Shown here one piece after another: positions 49,301 to 62,200 of a stretch of DNA of 64,000 nt. This stretch comes from Hevea brasiliensis (taxonomy: Eukaryota > Streptophyta > Magnoliopsida > Malpighiales > Euphorbiaceae): positions 99,466,041-99,530,040 of the forward strand of contig NC_079498.1 in the NCBI RefSeq assembly GCF_030052815.1, given 5' to 3'. The notes under the pieces are model-generated. The model did no database searches and had not been told where the DNA came from. It was given only the letters and a program-made list of their open reading frames with translations. The translations under genes and the position numbers were made by a program. The stretch's first letter is position 1. Each line of letters starts with the position of its first letter.

Positions 49301-50326
49301 TTTATAAGAAGGTTAGTGGGAGTGTTGTCACTTTTCTTGTCTTATATGTAGATGATATTTTATTAATAGGCAATGACATAGGTATGTTAACAACTGTCAA
49401 GGTATGGTTGTCAAATACATTCTCCATGAAAGACTTAGGGGAAGCAACCTATATTCTTAGAATTCGCATCTATAGAGATAGAGCAAAAAGAATGATTGAT
49501 TTATCCCAAGGTCTAATACTTGGAAGAGGTGTTAAAAAGGTTTAACATGCTTAATTCCAAGAGAGGATTGTTATCATTAAGACATGGTATTCATCTTTCT
49601 AAGCAGATGTCTCCGACGACACCTGAAGAAAGAGACAAGATGGCTAGGATTCTGTATGCTTCGGCTATTGGAAGTTTAATGTATGCAATGTTGTGTACTA
49701 GGCCGGATATAGCGTATGTTGTTAGTTTGACTAGCAGGTTTCAATCCAATCCAAGTTTGGAACACTGGATAGCTGTCAATAATATTCTTAAGTATTTGAG
49801 AAGAACTAAAAATTTATTCTTGATCTATGGAGGTGGCGACCTACAATTGGATGGTTATACTGATTTTGATTTTCAATCAGATATTGATGATAGAAAGTCT
49901 ATCTCTAGCTTTGTGTTCATTTGTAATGGAGGTGCAGTTAGTTGGAAGAGTTCTAAACAGAGCACAACTGCTGACTACACTACAGAGGTCGAGTATATTG
50001 CTACATCAGATGCTGCAAAAGAAGCTGTTTGAATAAAAAAGTTCGTGACAGAACTTGCAGTAGTTCCTTCTATTGAGTCAGCAGTTCCTTCCTACTGTGA
50101 CAACAATGGAGTGGTCATTCAGGCTAAGGAACCCCGGTCTCACCAGAAATCCAAAAACATAGAAAGGCGCTACCACATTATCAGAGAGATAGTTGGGAGA
50201 GGCGATGTAACCATGCAAAAAATAGCATCAGCCGAAAATCCTGCTGATCCATTCACGAACGCTATGTCACAAATTCAGTTAGATCGACATCTTGAGAAGA
50301 TGGGTCTAAGATACTGTAATGAATGA
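46341..50326 (+). pseudogene. Copia gag-pol polyprotein, decayed
   Basis: The start ATG at 46341 is followed by a stop at codon 4. Recognisable parts in order: gag (46390-47100) with basic tail; zinc knuckle (about 47112-47154) that has lost its first Cys and has a stop after GH; protease DTG (47271-47279); gag-pre-integrase and CESCLQGK (about 47690-47810); integrase core (about 47850-48220) with HNDVYDLF, SDHGGEYLS and a SVSEKRNRT block holding the Glu; RT (about 48900-49545) with VAKGFRQRQGIDYEETFSPV and YVDD (49344-49355); and RNase H (49640-50326) with ADYTTEVEYIA and the NPADPFTN tail. At least ten stops and a frame shift near 49530 break it. Several stops are TGG or CAA/CAG codons changed to TAG/TAA, as expected from C-to-T decay of methylated DNA. 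Confidence 0.9.
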
Positions 50327-50334
50327 CTCTAGTG

Positions 50335-50346
50335 CTAGTGGGAGAT
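50335..50346 (+). other. Polypurine tract of the Copia element
   Basis: AGTGGGAGA lies immediately before the 3' LTR, the usual Copia plus-strand primer. Confidence 0.7.
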
Positions 50347-52434
50347 TATTAGTAGTATGTCCTAGAGCATATCATTTTGTATATATCTTGTACATATTTT
50401 AATTAATAAAAGGCAATTACAAATTTCTATTTACATAATCTATTTATGTGTAATTGAAATGGTCCATTGATATTTTGTTAGAAATTCTATGCTTAAGTTA
50501 TTAAGAATATGAGTGACAGTATTTCTTGTACAAATTATCATAAATTAGTTCACAATTGAGGATACTTCACAAAAGGACATAAATTATCCAGAAAGATTGT
50601 AATCATGTTTGTTCCCAAAGTATTAAAATGAGATATTAATAAGTTGGAGTGGTAAGTTTCATGCCACATAACAAACATGATAGGCACTTATATATGATAA
50701 GTAGGCCGAACTAGTGACACTTATGACAAGCACGTGGAGTTTACTCTAGTCAATGCATTATCATATATCATATCAGTGCATATGATCTTTAGACCTGAGA
50801 TAACACAGTTATCTTGTATATAGGCGGTTTAAGTTTGATACTGCTTTTACACTCATACTGTGTATGGGTATATGGGCATGTGTTGGCTCTTACTAGTTAT
50901 ATATGGAGATAGGTGTTGATTAAGATGGGATCTGTTACCCTAAATAAATAGGGATAAAATCCTATGTTCATTTAATTGTTCTTGATGATTCAAGTTCCTG
51001 GCCATGATAGATAGACTTAGTCAGAAAAGAGTTTCTGACAAGAAAGTCTGAATAATCAAGAATTGAAATTAAAAGAGAACATAACATTCATAGCAAATGG
51101 AGTTTGACATTAACCATGACTCCAGCTAGAATTGAAATTTTGTAACGAAGAAATCTTAGTGCATAATAACATATGATTAAAGGTTCATTTAAGGTATTTC
51201 TTGTTACTGATTGGGTGGTCATGGTATGCTATGCTAGGTGTCAACCATGATCTATGAAATGCCTAAAATGATTTAGAGAAATCATTTACGGTAAGTAATA
51301 GCTCTAATGATATTAAGAGTTAATATCATTTCTCATTGTCAATTAGTAATGAGCCTAGTAAGTCACATATCTGCACAAGCAATTCACCAAATATATTATG
51401 ATTTAATTGATTAATTAAATAGTTTAATTAATTAATTAAATAGGTTTAGTTTGTATTAAATTACAAGTTTTTAGCATGACTTGAAATCATACCTAAGTTA
51501 TTGGATGTATAATATAAATTAAATTTATATTTAAAAGGTTTAATTATGAGAATAATTAATGAAAATTAATTAATCAATTAATTTATATTTGATATAAATT
51601 AATTTGAGGGAGAAATAATAATTTTGGGTTGAGAACTCAAGGATATACAAAAGGGCAAATTGGACTTTTCACATGGTGACACGTGGCACAATGAGATGGT
51701 GACACGTGGCACCATACAAGCTTGCCACTTGTCTTCAACTCATAAAAGATGATTAATTGAATATTAAATCTAGCTTTGACAAGTGGCTTAATGTGATTAA
51801 GTCTTCTAAAAGTAAGATTTAATCTTAGCATGACATGTAACAAACATTTAAGTAAATTTGTCTTATGTATATAAATGAAGAAAGAAGAAGAAAACTATCT
51901 TCTTCCTCTTCTCTCCTTCTTGGATGGCATCAATGGCCATCTCTCCTTCTTGTTTTCTTCATTAATTCAAAAGGAAAACCTTGATTTCCTTTGAATTAAA
52001 ATTGTTATAAAAAGTTTCTAGTCCCATATACATTCACATACCCTCATTAAAGCATAAACCCCAAAGTTTAAGTGGTTGGTAAGGCTTTAAAGATACATTT
52101 GGGTTGTCATTGGTGGGCTTGTGATGGACAAGCTAGAGGGACAATATTTGGAGTCCTAGGAGCACCCTAAGGGAGTAAGATTGATTGATTTTGCGCCTTA
52201 GAGGTTAGAAATCAATAATCCCTCTTTTAGTTAGGGTTTAATGAAATCAAATTCTAAACTTCAATTCTTGATGGCAAATGAATCTTTAAGGCATGCTAAA
52301 ATGTGTTTTGGTATGCTTATGGGCATTAGAAAATGGCTAGGTACATAACTCATTTGAATGTTGCATGTAACCCTAGAAGAAAATTTTAAAATTTAATGCT
52401 CTAATGCCCTTAAATCCATGCTTCCAAGCCTTCA
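50347..52434 (+). repeat. 3' LTR of the Copia element (2,088 bp)
   Basis: Matches 42481-44584 along its length. The terminal TG has become TA (50347-50348). One internal block of about 18 bases present in the 5' copy (near 43680) is missing here. Confidence 0.9.
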
Positions 52435-52872
52435 CCATTTTAGGGACTGAATATGGTAACGTCTCTCGAAAGTACCATACCCTAAAAGCAACCCAAAGAA
52501 CCAAATCTACAAACCCATAATAGAAACTCCACCCATCTCATCATCATTCTCCACAGCCATGATTGTGGGTAAGAATGAAACAGAGGCAGCATGCAACCCT
52601 CTCAATAAAAACTATTTGCAAAAGCAAACCACAACAAAGCAAAAACCAAGCTTTATTTATCCACAGGCCTTGCCTAGAGGTGAGGAGATACGGCTTACAT
52701 CCAGAAGGAGAAGAGGAGAGCAGTTCCCCACCTGAAAGGGGTAAGGGATAGTCACCTAGTCCAGCAAGTGAGAGAGACGAGCTCTCGATATCCAAAGGAA
52801 AAAGAGAAAGAGATCTCCTGGCGAGGGAAAGATGGGTATATCTTTTTGATCCAAACGAATAACTGAATCATA

Positions 52873-53829
52873 GTTAGATCAACTTACTTTTTGAAATGTT
52901 ATGCTAAAGTCGAAATAGTAATCCTCTCAATTAAAAAAGAAAATTGTTAAATTACTATAAAGTTTTTAGATATTGCATTATTTTTATTTTTTATTTTAAT
53001 AATTATATTGCTATGTCTTTAAAGTTTAAATTTTATCAACTAAATAATTTATTTTAAAAGTTTATCCACTTTTAAATGAAAAAAGTAGTTTAATGAAATA
53101 AATTTTTTGTATAATACCCTTGCCATCTCTTCCTCTCTTTCTCTCTCTTCAATTTTGTTCTCTCTTGTTGATTTTCTCTCTCCCTCTCTTTATTTTTATG
53201 TCTTTCATTTCTCTCTCTCTCCAGAGCAAAACTAAATTCAATAATAAATCCAATAACAAAAAATTAACCCAATAAAAATAATAAATCAAAATCCTCAACA
53301 AATTCATAATATGCTAAAATAAAAATAAAATTAAAACAAACAATTCTAAAATCTCATTTCAAAATCAATAAAACTGAAATATAGCAGATTCAAATATGAA
53401 AAAATAATTCAAAATAACAAATCTAAAATAATTCACTATCTCATAATATGCAGCAGCAAAAATCAAATGAAGATTGGAAGTCTTGGGATGACAAATCAAT
53501 GAGGGAGGAGAGTGATAACATAGCATCAATGGAGGAAATGCGTCACACAAAAGACAGAAGAAGAAGAAAGTTGAGTAAGTGGGAAAACGAATAAGGAGCC
53601 TATAACTACAATAGAGGGTGAAGGTGTTGTCGTGAAGGGAAAAGGACTTGGGGTAGCTAACTACAACTCGCTACATAGATAAAGGTGGGGTTCCTAGGTG
53701 TGAGCAGTTTATGACAAAAGGGGGAGGGGAGTAAGGGAGCAGTTCTTGGGTTCGTCAAGTGAGGGAGCAAGAAGGAAAAGGTAGATGGAGGGGATGTTTA
53801 TGGTGAATATGGGTGGCTCATGACAATAA
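52873..53829. other. Intergenic DNA
   Basis: AT-rich sequence with a CTCT-rich stretch (53120-53225) and a purine-rich stretch with GGGAGGGG words (53690-53780). No gene or recognisable repeat. Confidence 0.6.
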
Positions 53830-54190
53830 GGGTCTGTTTGGATAGGATGAGGAAAGGGTAAGCAATGGAAAAGTAAGAAAGTGGAAGAGTAAAGAGGATT
53901 ATAATAAGAAAATTTTCATGTTTGGAAATAGATGAATTAATGAAAAGATAAAGAGAGGTAATATATATTCTTTATGTTTAGAAAAATGTGAAGGAAGAGT
54001 AAATTTAAAGGGTATAGAAATAAAAATAGTTATAATGAAAAATTGAGATTTGAGGAGTAAGGAAGAATAAGGCTTATCTTATTTATCCTTACCCTCCATT
54101 AATTTACTCATTTTTCATACAGGGGTACATAACTTACCTACCCTTCCTTATCTTTATTTATCAGTTCTTCACCCTCATCCAAATGTACCC
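53830..54190. mobile_element. Tourist-like (PIF/Harbinger) MITE
   Basis: A 361-bp unit flanked by TAA on both sides (53827-53829 and 54191-54193), the PIF/Harbinger target. Left end GGGTCTGTTTGGATAGGATG and reverse complement of the right end GGGTACATTTGGATGAGGGT form the terminal repeat; GGG(T/C)CTGTTTGG is typical of Tourist elements. No coding capacity. Confidence 0.85.
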
Positions 54191-54282
54191 TAAAAGGGAG
54201 GGGGCAAAGGCTTAGTTGATTTATGGAAGTTGGACAATAACATGACGAAGGTGAGGGTGATGATAACATCTTAAGTTACCTT

Positions 54283-54770
54283 GAAAATTAGTGTATTTTT
54301 TTAATCCATCCTTGAATTTTGTTTGTATTTTACTTTTGTCTTTTAATTTTAAATTATTTTTAAAAAATCTATGAGCTTTAATTTTATTTCACAAAAATTC
54401 TTATAACCAGCTTTATCACATTTCAAGTTAAAAAAAACAATTAAATTACCTCTCACACTAAAAAAATTGACTATTTCAACTACTATTTATTCTTATCATA
54501 AAAATATCAATGACATTACAGTGATCTGCTAACTAGAATGGAGGAGGATTTATTCTTAATTAGGAAGTGTTAAAATTACATTATAAACGTCGCACTGTAG
54601 TTTAGAGAGATTTTTTTAATAAGAAAACTAACTATTATAGGTTGAAATGATTTTTTGTTATACAAATTTAGTTTAAGAATTTTTTAGTAACAAATTAAAG
54701 TTAAGAAATAAAAGTAAAATACGAGATAAAATTTAACGATAAAACATAAAAATTACCGGTGAAAATCACT
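54283..54770. mobile_element. MITE with long terminal inverted repeats
   Basis: The left arm (GAAAATTAGTGTATTTTT, later GTATTTTACTTTTGTC and TTTAATTTTAAATTATT) matches the reverse complement of the right arm (GATTTTCACCGGTAATTTTT, then GTATTTTACTTTTATT). The arms run for 100 bases or more with many mismatches. The inner word GTATTTTACTTTT and the outer GTAATTTTTAT resemble the 21024-21560 element, so they may be distant relatives. Confidence 0.6.
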
Positions 54771-56381
54771 TAGTCTCAAAAATTAATTAAAATTCATCAT
54801 AAACTATTTGTATCCATTTCAAACTATTATCATTATATGAATATTACTCAAATCCATCTAATTTAATAATTTTAATTAATAATTTATATAAAAAATTTAT
54901 TAATAATTTTAGAAAAATATTTAAAATCTAATTATTTAAAATATAATATTAATTTTGTAAACATTATTGTAAAAATATAATATTTGTATTTAATTATTTA
55001 TTTATATAAGTAAATTTAAATTTAAATTCATTTCAAATTTAGTTATAAATTACCCAAACTCATCTTAGATGCCTAAAAATAATCGAGCAATAGCGGGCAA
55101 AGTCTCTTTTGATTTCTAAGCTCATGAAGCGAGGGAGAGGAATGAGGACACGAAGAAGGTGAGAAGGAGCGAGTGCATTGGTAAGAAAGATATTTTAGTA
55201 TTTTATTTATAATTAGCATATAAATGTATAAAAAAATATTTAATTAACTAAATTAAAATTCATAAACGTAACAATCTAATTGTATGATTCAATCAAAATT
55301 TATAATAAAAAAATAATTATTATGAATATTATATGATAATTAATTATTTTAGTTTAATATAATTTATTATAATAAATGAGAAATTTATTTTTATAATCTT
55401 TTAATAAAATTTATTACATATAATTTATCCATTAGATTTTGAAAAAGTATTATATGTGTTTTTTTAACATTAAGAAACTTTACTTATTTTTCATTAAATT
55501 GATAATTTTTTTATAATTAATAATTTTTTGAAAAAAAAATTATTTTATAAAAATCACATGAAATGAATTGAAAAATTTTATTAAATCATCTTATTTTATT
55601 ATAACAAATTAATTTTACTTTTACCAAGCAAATAATTATAAAATATACAATAATTAGAAGTTTGAAATTTATTTATAAATTTTATTAATTTTAGACTATA
55701 TTTGATTTAATTTCATTTTAAAATTTATTTTATTTATAAATGTATTTTACTGTAGAATTTATTTATAAATGAATATATTTTATATTAAATATAAAATTTA
55801 TTTTAAATAAAATAAATTTTATATTTAAAATAAATAAAATAAAATAAAATGATGCATAAGAAGACAATTTTACAACTTCATTTTAAGCTTGAACTTTATA
55901 TGTAAATTTTATTAATTTTAATAAAATTTAATTTAATTATAATAAATTTTATATAATTAATTATTAAAAATTTTAAATAAATTTTTATTTAAATTAAATA
56001 CTAAGATTTTATGTTTATAAATAAATTTTGTAAAAGAATTCCGTAAATTTTAATTTATATTAAATATATTTTAATAAAATTTAATTTAATTATAATAAAT
56101 TAATTATTAAAAATTTTAAAAAATATCTCATTTAAACCAATTATTTTTTTAAATTTCTTTATACCAAACAATACCAAAATAAACTTCACAATAATTCACC
56201 AAAAGGAAAATAAACAAATAGTTTGGCTTTATTAGTCTTGAAGGAAAAAAAGAAAAACAGAAAACGAACCTGTTTTTACTCGACTGTCGTTGGCTACAGT
56301 CTTTGAGCAGATTCAGAAGAAAAAAAAGAGTTTTCTTCTCATCGCAGAGAACCATAACTAGTTTCATTTCCTAATCGGGTA
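54771..56381. other. Intergenic DNA and RGP1 upstream region
   Basis: Extremely AT-rich with many short TAATTTTAT-type words and small self-complementary stretches, none with clear borders. The last 200 bases before 56382 are less AT-rich and probably hold the RGP1 promoter and leader. No TATA box stands out. Confidence 0.5.
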
Positions 56382-59191
56382 ATGAATAGAGTAGATGGAA
56401 ACCCTTCAACTGAAAAAAGCAACCCAATTTCGACGAAACCATCATCTAATTCAATCCCTGGACAAGGTAAAATTCCATTATCTCAGCGTTATTCTTACAC
56501 ACTTGCATATAGTTTCAAGATCTGAATCGGTGGAGATCTAAATCTTTCAATTTCAAGTTTAATTTGGGTTGCCCAATGTGTTCAGAATGGCGGATCTTTA
56601 GTGTGCACAGCTTTATAGGACTGTTGTAATCCTTTGTTTTCTTTGTTTTTCTGTTTGGTTTCGAGAAAATTTGATAGTATTGGGCATTGGAACGCAATAT
56701 TTTATGCTTTCTTATCCTTTATTGCGTGCATTTGAGCTTGTGAATGATTGATTTTCCCTTACATGTATAGCTCATTTCAACCATGTTACTTGTGTAGTTC
56801 TGTAGGCGTAGCAGTTTTGTTGCTTCCTACAGATCTTTTTCTCCTTCAATTTCTGATGTGCATCTGCTTTGCTTTTTGCAGGATAATGTTGTGGTTGTTA
56901 TTTGAACCTGTTTGTGTTCTTTCCAACTAATTAATTTAGAACTTGTAGGAGAATAAAAATAATTCAGCAACATTAGTTGGCAATATGTTGACACCTGGAT
57001 TGTCATTTTTTGGTATTGGGGGTTCAAACAAGGTTAAGAATTCGTCAGAGGAAAAAAGCGAACTTGCACCAACAATCAAACTACAAACAGATAAAGATGT
57101 TTATAGGCCTGGTGATTCCTTTTTTGTTACTATTGAGATAACCAACCCCAGTAATGGCACCTCAGAGAGTGGTCTATGTTCACTCTTAATTGAAAAGCTT
57201 GGGTTTGAGATTAAAGGTATTGAGAAATTGGATCCTCAGTGGTTTTCTACTCAGAAGCCGTTGCCTGGATCTAGACAGCGGAGAGGTTTGTAAAATTTGT
57301 CGAAGTTCTTGGTAGTCTATTTTACAATCACCTATTTATTCTAATTTATTTCAAAAACAAAGGACTTAGCATTCTAAAATTTATTTTGCTGAATATTTAT
57401 CTTATGTTGCCTTAAGCTGAGAAGACAATTTGATTTATCCAGGAAAGGAATTGCCAAAAATTATTAAGGATAGGCTTTTAAGGAAAGAAGGCCAAAATGG
57501 AATATTCTCTAGGATTGTACTTCTTGGGTCCCTTTTTTCTTTTAACCCTCATCCAACAGCAAGCATGCTTTCTAATATGTAGGTTTACTTCCTTGATGCA
57601 TGATATTTCAGGAAAGGGTGGAGTAGATTAAAATAATTTTTTAATGCTGTATTATAGGGTGAAACAATGTGGTTGAAAAAAGTCAGGAAACAAAGTTGAG
57701 GCTGAGAAAGTTATTATTTTTCCTCTTATTTGGATTGGAGGGAAAATGTGGGGGGTAAAAAAATGTAGGAAAAGTTGCTTATGAATTATAAAATTATGGT
57801 TACATACTCCGCTACCTTATAGGAAATTTTTTTTATAGAGTTGTATAAATATTCATCATTTTCCGTTCTCGTTCTCTCAATTTGGAGAGAGAAGTTTTGG
57901 TTATCTCATACTACTTTCCACTCTCATTTTTCCCCTTCATTTTCCCCTTCCCCTATGCAATAGAAAGTAGAATATTTCCTCTAATGTTCTTCCCCTTTTT
58001 TTTTCTATCTTTCACCCTTTCAGACATAGTAAAAATCTGACACAGCTGTTTGAGCGGCCCTTTTGGAGTCATTTTGGCCTCTTCTCCATCCAATCAAGTA
58101 GCACTAATGAGAGTAGTGATTAATTAAGGATTTTTTAACATTTCAGATTTGTGACATCATTAGAAGTTTTATTTGCAAAAAGAAAAATGAAAAAGAAGTC
58201 TTTTAAGCTTTTTATTTTTTTCCCATAAAGTAGTGGTTATGTTCCTTTGTTACATTTTCAGGTGAACATGTTTTTATGGACTGCTCAACATCATCAATGG
58301 TTTCTAATCAGATTTTGTCCTCTGGGGCCACAAAAACATGTAAGCTCAGATTCTAGCATTATTTTATTATTATTAACTACATGCGAATGCTTGTGTGCTT
58401 TTTCATTTGTTGCATTGTGGTGTTAGTTATTTAGTTGTCCATTCTTTTGTTTTTATAATCTCTGTACTGAAAAATATATTTTGGGCAGATAAAAATCGAT
58501 TTTTTGTGTTGATTGTCTTCATTATTGTAGTTACAATTTTTCAATATTGAATCTATGTATTAGTATGGTATCCATTCTACTTGACTTGGTGAATGCTGAA
58601 TTCAATTATCCAAGCCATCTGGTTTACCTTAGTGAATTTGCTTTGATACCACATTGCCTGTAAATGAAGTGGCTATGCCCTTCCTGCTTGAAATTGTTTT
58701 ATTTGTTCCCACATTCATTATGCTTGTTTTGTGCATGCCAGTGTGGGTAAAAGGCAGTTAACAAGCTGCTCCTAGCTTTTACACATGCCTTGATAATTGT
58801 TGTACAGTAAATAGTCCTCACTCCATGTGCCTGTGGTTAGTTTCTGGTTTCATGAATTGGTGTTTAATCTAAGCAGTGAATCATATATCATATTTTACCT
58901 TTTCCAAGTTATTTGATGCTGGTAGGTTAATTATAATCAATTGATTGATTTGATTACTTGATGCAATCTACAGATGTGTTGCGAACTGTGCTGCCTAGCA
59001 TTATACCACCATCTTATCGTGGTGCTACCATTCGGTATCTTTACTATTTTAAGGGTACATTATCTGGACGATGGCTTATATTGGAGAATGGCCACTCTCA
59101 CACTGAGTCATCAAAAGATGTCATTGAACTGGTCTGTTTGCCTAATTATCTTAGTTCCTTTGATGGTTCATGAATAATTCTATTTCTCTTG

Positions 59192-59230
<39 letters not shown>

Positions 59231-62200
59231 ATCCATGAAGATCATTCTTGCACCATCCCCTGCTGTTATGCCATCAAAATTATTTGTACTTCATCCCACT
59301 TTACAGTTGATAAATGTAAGTTTACTTAGTTTAATGTCTTACATTTTGGATCGTGCATTAGTCTTTCTTGGTTTATGAGCTTCAAATGATCATACTCTTT
59401 CCTGTTGTTCATGTAGTGATGGCAGGCGACATTAATTAGTCATTTTCATAAATTGATTTTTATCATTGTCTCAATAAAATGCCTAATCTGTTGTCTAAGA
59501 AATACAACTATTTAAAGTAATGGCAAGTGCAATGCCAGGTATTTGGATAATTCACATGATATTTATGCTATGATTAATTGGTAAATTAGCTTATATATTG
59601 TACCATATAATACATTCTCTTTGTGGTGTCTATTTAAGATTGGGCTTTTCCCATTATTTTTATTTTTTTAGCCTCTCCCCTATTTTTCCTGGATGAGTAA
59701 AAAAAACAGTAAAGGGCTTCATGGGGCTGCAACTAAGTCTATAGCATAAAATTCTCAAGCAACGATATTTCTCATCAAAGTTTGAGAGTCCTAAAATATC
59801 AGTAAGAGCAAAGGAGATCTTTCCTTATCCCCAACTGCCCTCCTGTTGTAGTCCCTTCAAACTTTCTAAAAAGTAGTAAGAGGTGTAATTTTAAAAAGAA
59901 AAAAAGAAGTAAGTATTTCCTTCTTTCCTCTCTGAAAGTAATTAGCCTAAAAAAATGTTTAGAACTTGAGATTTGGCTTTATGCATGGGAAAATTTTCCT
60001 TTGAACTGTTTCCTTTTGCCTTCACGACCATTTTTCAGTCTCTTTTGTTGTCTTATATCTTAAAAGAATCACACTAATGGAACCTGTTTCCTTGTTGGTG
60101 ACAATAACCATCCACTGTGGAGCTCTGCAGTTCACTCGTTTTCAATGACTCCCTGAATGCTTTTATTTATGGCATATGCCTTTGTTATCAAGTTACATTG
60201 TTTATTCGGTGGCTAGATTTTGACTGAATAGTGAGGGCAATTTTGTGCTTCTTCATGTCAGATACAGACGTGCAATTTTTGATGTTGCTTTGGCTACTAC
60301 TCATGCTCTCATTCTATTCATTAGCAACTACTCATGTTCTCATTAACAGTTATGCATTTATATATAGAATTTGCTGAAACCACTCGTGTTCTTTTTATAA
60401 GTCACTTATCTTGCAATATTTTTACTACACGATTTCATATTGAGGTTTATTTCTGGTAGGAAGCTCGTGTTCCATTGCAAGTATGGGCAACTCAAAAGAG
60501 CAATGGCCTGCTAATGGAAGAAGGTCAGAGTGATGATGAGTAGTTTTTGAGTCTCATTTGCTTTGAGCCCTGAATTTGTGCATTGAATGTTTACTAATGT
60601 GGTAAATATGCAAGTATTGATTTGTATTTGGTGAATTGCTAATTGGCACTATTGGGCATCGGAGGGGTTTGCGGGAATCAGGGAGTTGGTGAAAATTAAG
60701 GCTTTGAATCTGTTGCTATCAATTAAATCACAAGGAATTGTGAAAGGAAGAGGAGGAGGAGGAGGAGGGGGGGGGGGGGTGTTGTTTGGAGATAGAATTG
60801 CTATCGTTGCATCAATTGGTTTCCGGGGGACGATTTTCTGGTAATCACTTCTTGAGAATCTTTATACTTCTAGGACTTGAGACATTTAATCCGCAGACAA
60901 GTAAAGACCAGACATTTGGGATTCATGTACACTGTCCTTAACTCAGCTGACTAGCTATAGAAGAAAAAATCTGTTGGCATAATATTACAACGTTGCATTG
61001 CCAGATACTTGAAGAGTCTTCTCTTGCTGGAGATTTAGGCTATGCTATAAAACTTTCCTGAGAACATCCAGCTGCTCCAAGTTGATTCCACTCTCAGATC
61101 AATTGTATTTAGTATCATGATTCACATTCTAATGGCTGGGGAAATCTTGGCCTTGAAATCTAAAATGTAGGCATGTTAGCCATACGGTTGTTTAAGTAGG
61201 AAAGATGGCATTATCCTTTCATTGCTTGTGGGCTAGAAATACTGATATATCTACTTTTTCCCAATCACTAAAACTTTAAATTACAATCAATGGTTTATGC
61301 AGGATATTCTGTGTCATCTGGTTTTCTTAAATTCTGTTTTCTTTCTTTGCACTTCAAGTTCTTCCTTTCTTGACAATTCTTTGCTGCGACTGTGGTCATA
61401 ATTTTTGACCCTTCTGACCTTTAGTTCAATTATATCCATGATTTGCACAATTCACAAATTTCAAAAATACTTATTATGCAGTTTTCCTGAGTTTTTTTTG
61501 TCATTTGCTTGTTCTTTTTACACTCCCTGCACATGATTATGAGTTGAATTTGATGATGTGTCCTAATTATGTTTTGTTATTATATCAGACACATAGCATG
61601 TAACAAAGCATTTGTATTAAGAGATATTAGATCTAATTTCTTTTTATATCCCTTAAACGATTAACATCAGTACTATTGATTTCTTCAATGCTGTCAGGGA
61701 TTGTTCCTGCTACAACCCTCCAACTGGATGTATACTGGAAAGCAATGGATGGAGATTCTGAATGGGTAGGTAGTTTATCATGTAATCTATTCTGAATGGA
61801 TGTATACTTCATGACATATAAAGCCTGAATGCATGTGCAGGAGTGTTCATTTTGGGGTCATTTAACATTATTTTCATGCAATGCCTTCTGCTAGCTATTT
61901 GAAATTATAAAGTTTGAGTTATTCAATTGGTCTTCGGACACAGGCTAGAGCAAACTATATAGACAATGGAGTTGAGGAAGGTTATGACAGTTCCAGAGAT
62001 GAAATCTCATCTGTTTCTTCCTACAATCCTACTAAAGAAAGCATACACAAGACCTTTGGAAGTTCCTTGTCCTTGCAATCATTTGGAGCTAGGTCTTCAA
62101 ATGTGGATGCTTCACATATTGAAGGAGGACGTACAAGTTTATCAATTCTAGCACCTCCTCGGCTATCTGTGGCTGAGGTTCTATATGCTTCTGGTGCAGG

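Larger units (their letters stand above)
42481..52434 (+). mobile_element. Full-length Copia LTR retrotransposon, inactive
   Basis: A 9,954-bp element has two LTRs of about 2.1 kb, a Met-tRNA primer site, a long untranslated leader, gag, protease, integrase, RT and RNase H in Copia order, and a polypurine tract. Flanking pentamers CTATT (42476-42480) and CCATT (52435-52439) differ at one base, fitting an aged 5-bp target duplication. The LTRs differ at about one base in ten over the first 125 bp I compared, so the insertion is not recent. Coding frames are full of stops. It cannot move by itself, but LTR promoters might still be read. Confidence 0.92.
42038..52860 (-). mobile_element. Older LINE-like retroposon, split by the Copia insertion
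   Basis: Perfect 12-bp copies of AACTGAATCATA lie at 42026-42037 and 52861-52872. Just inside the left copy is a T-rich run (42038-42045), which on the minus strand is a short A tail preceded by a T(C)TGATTA-like 3' end seen in plant non-LTR retroposons. Removing the Copia element (42481-52434) leaves about 870 bp of retroposon: 52860-52435 then 42480-42038. I could not recognise a protein in it, so it could be a 5'-truncated LINE or a non-autonomous relative. Confidence 0.5.
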
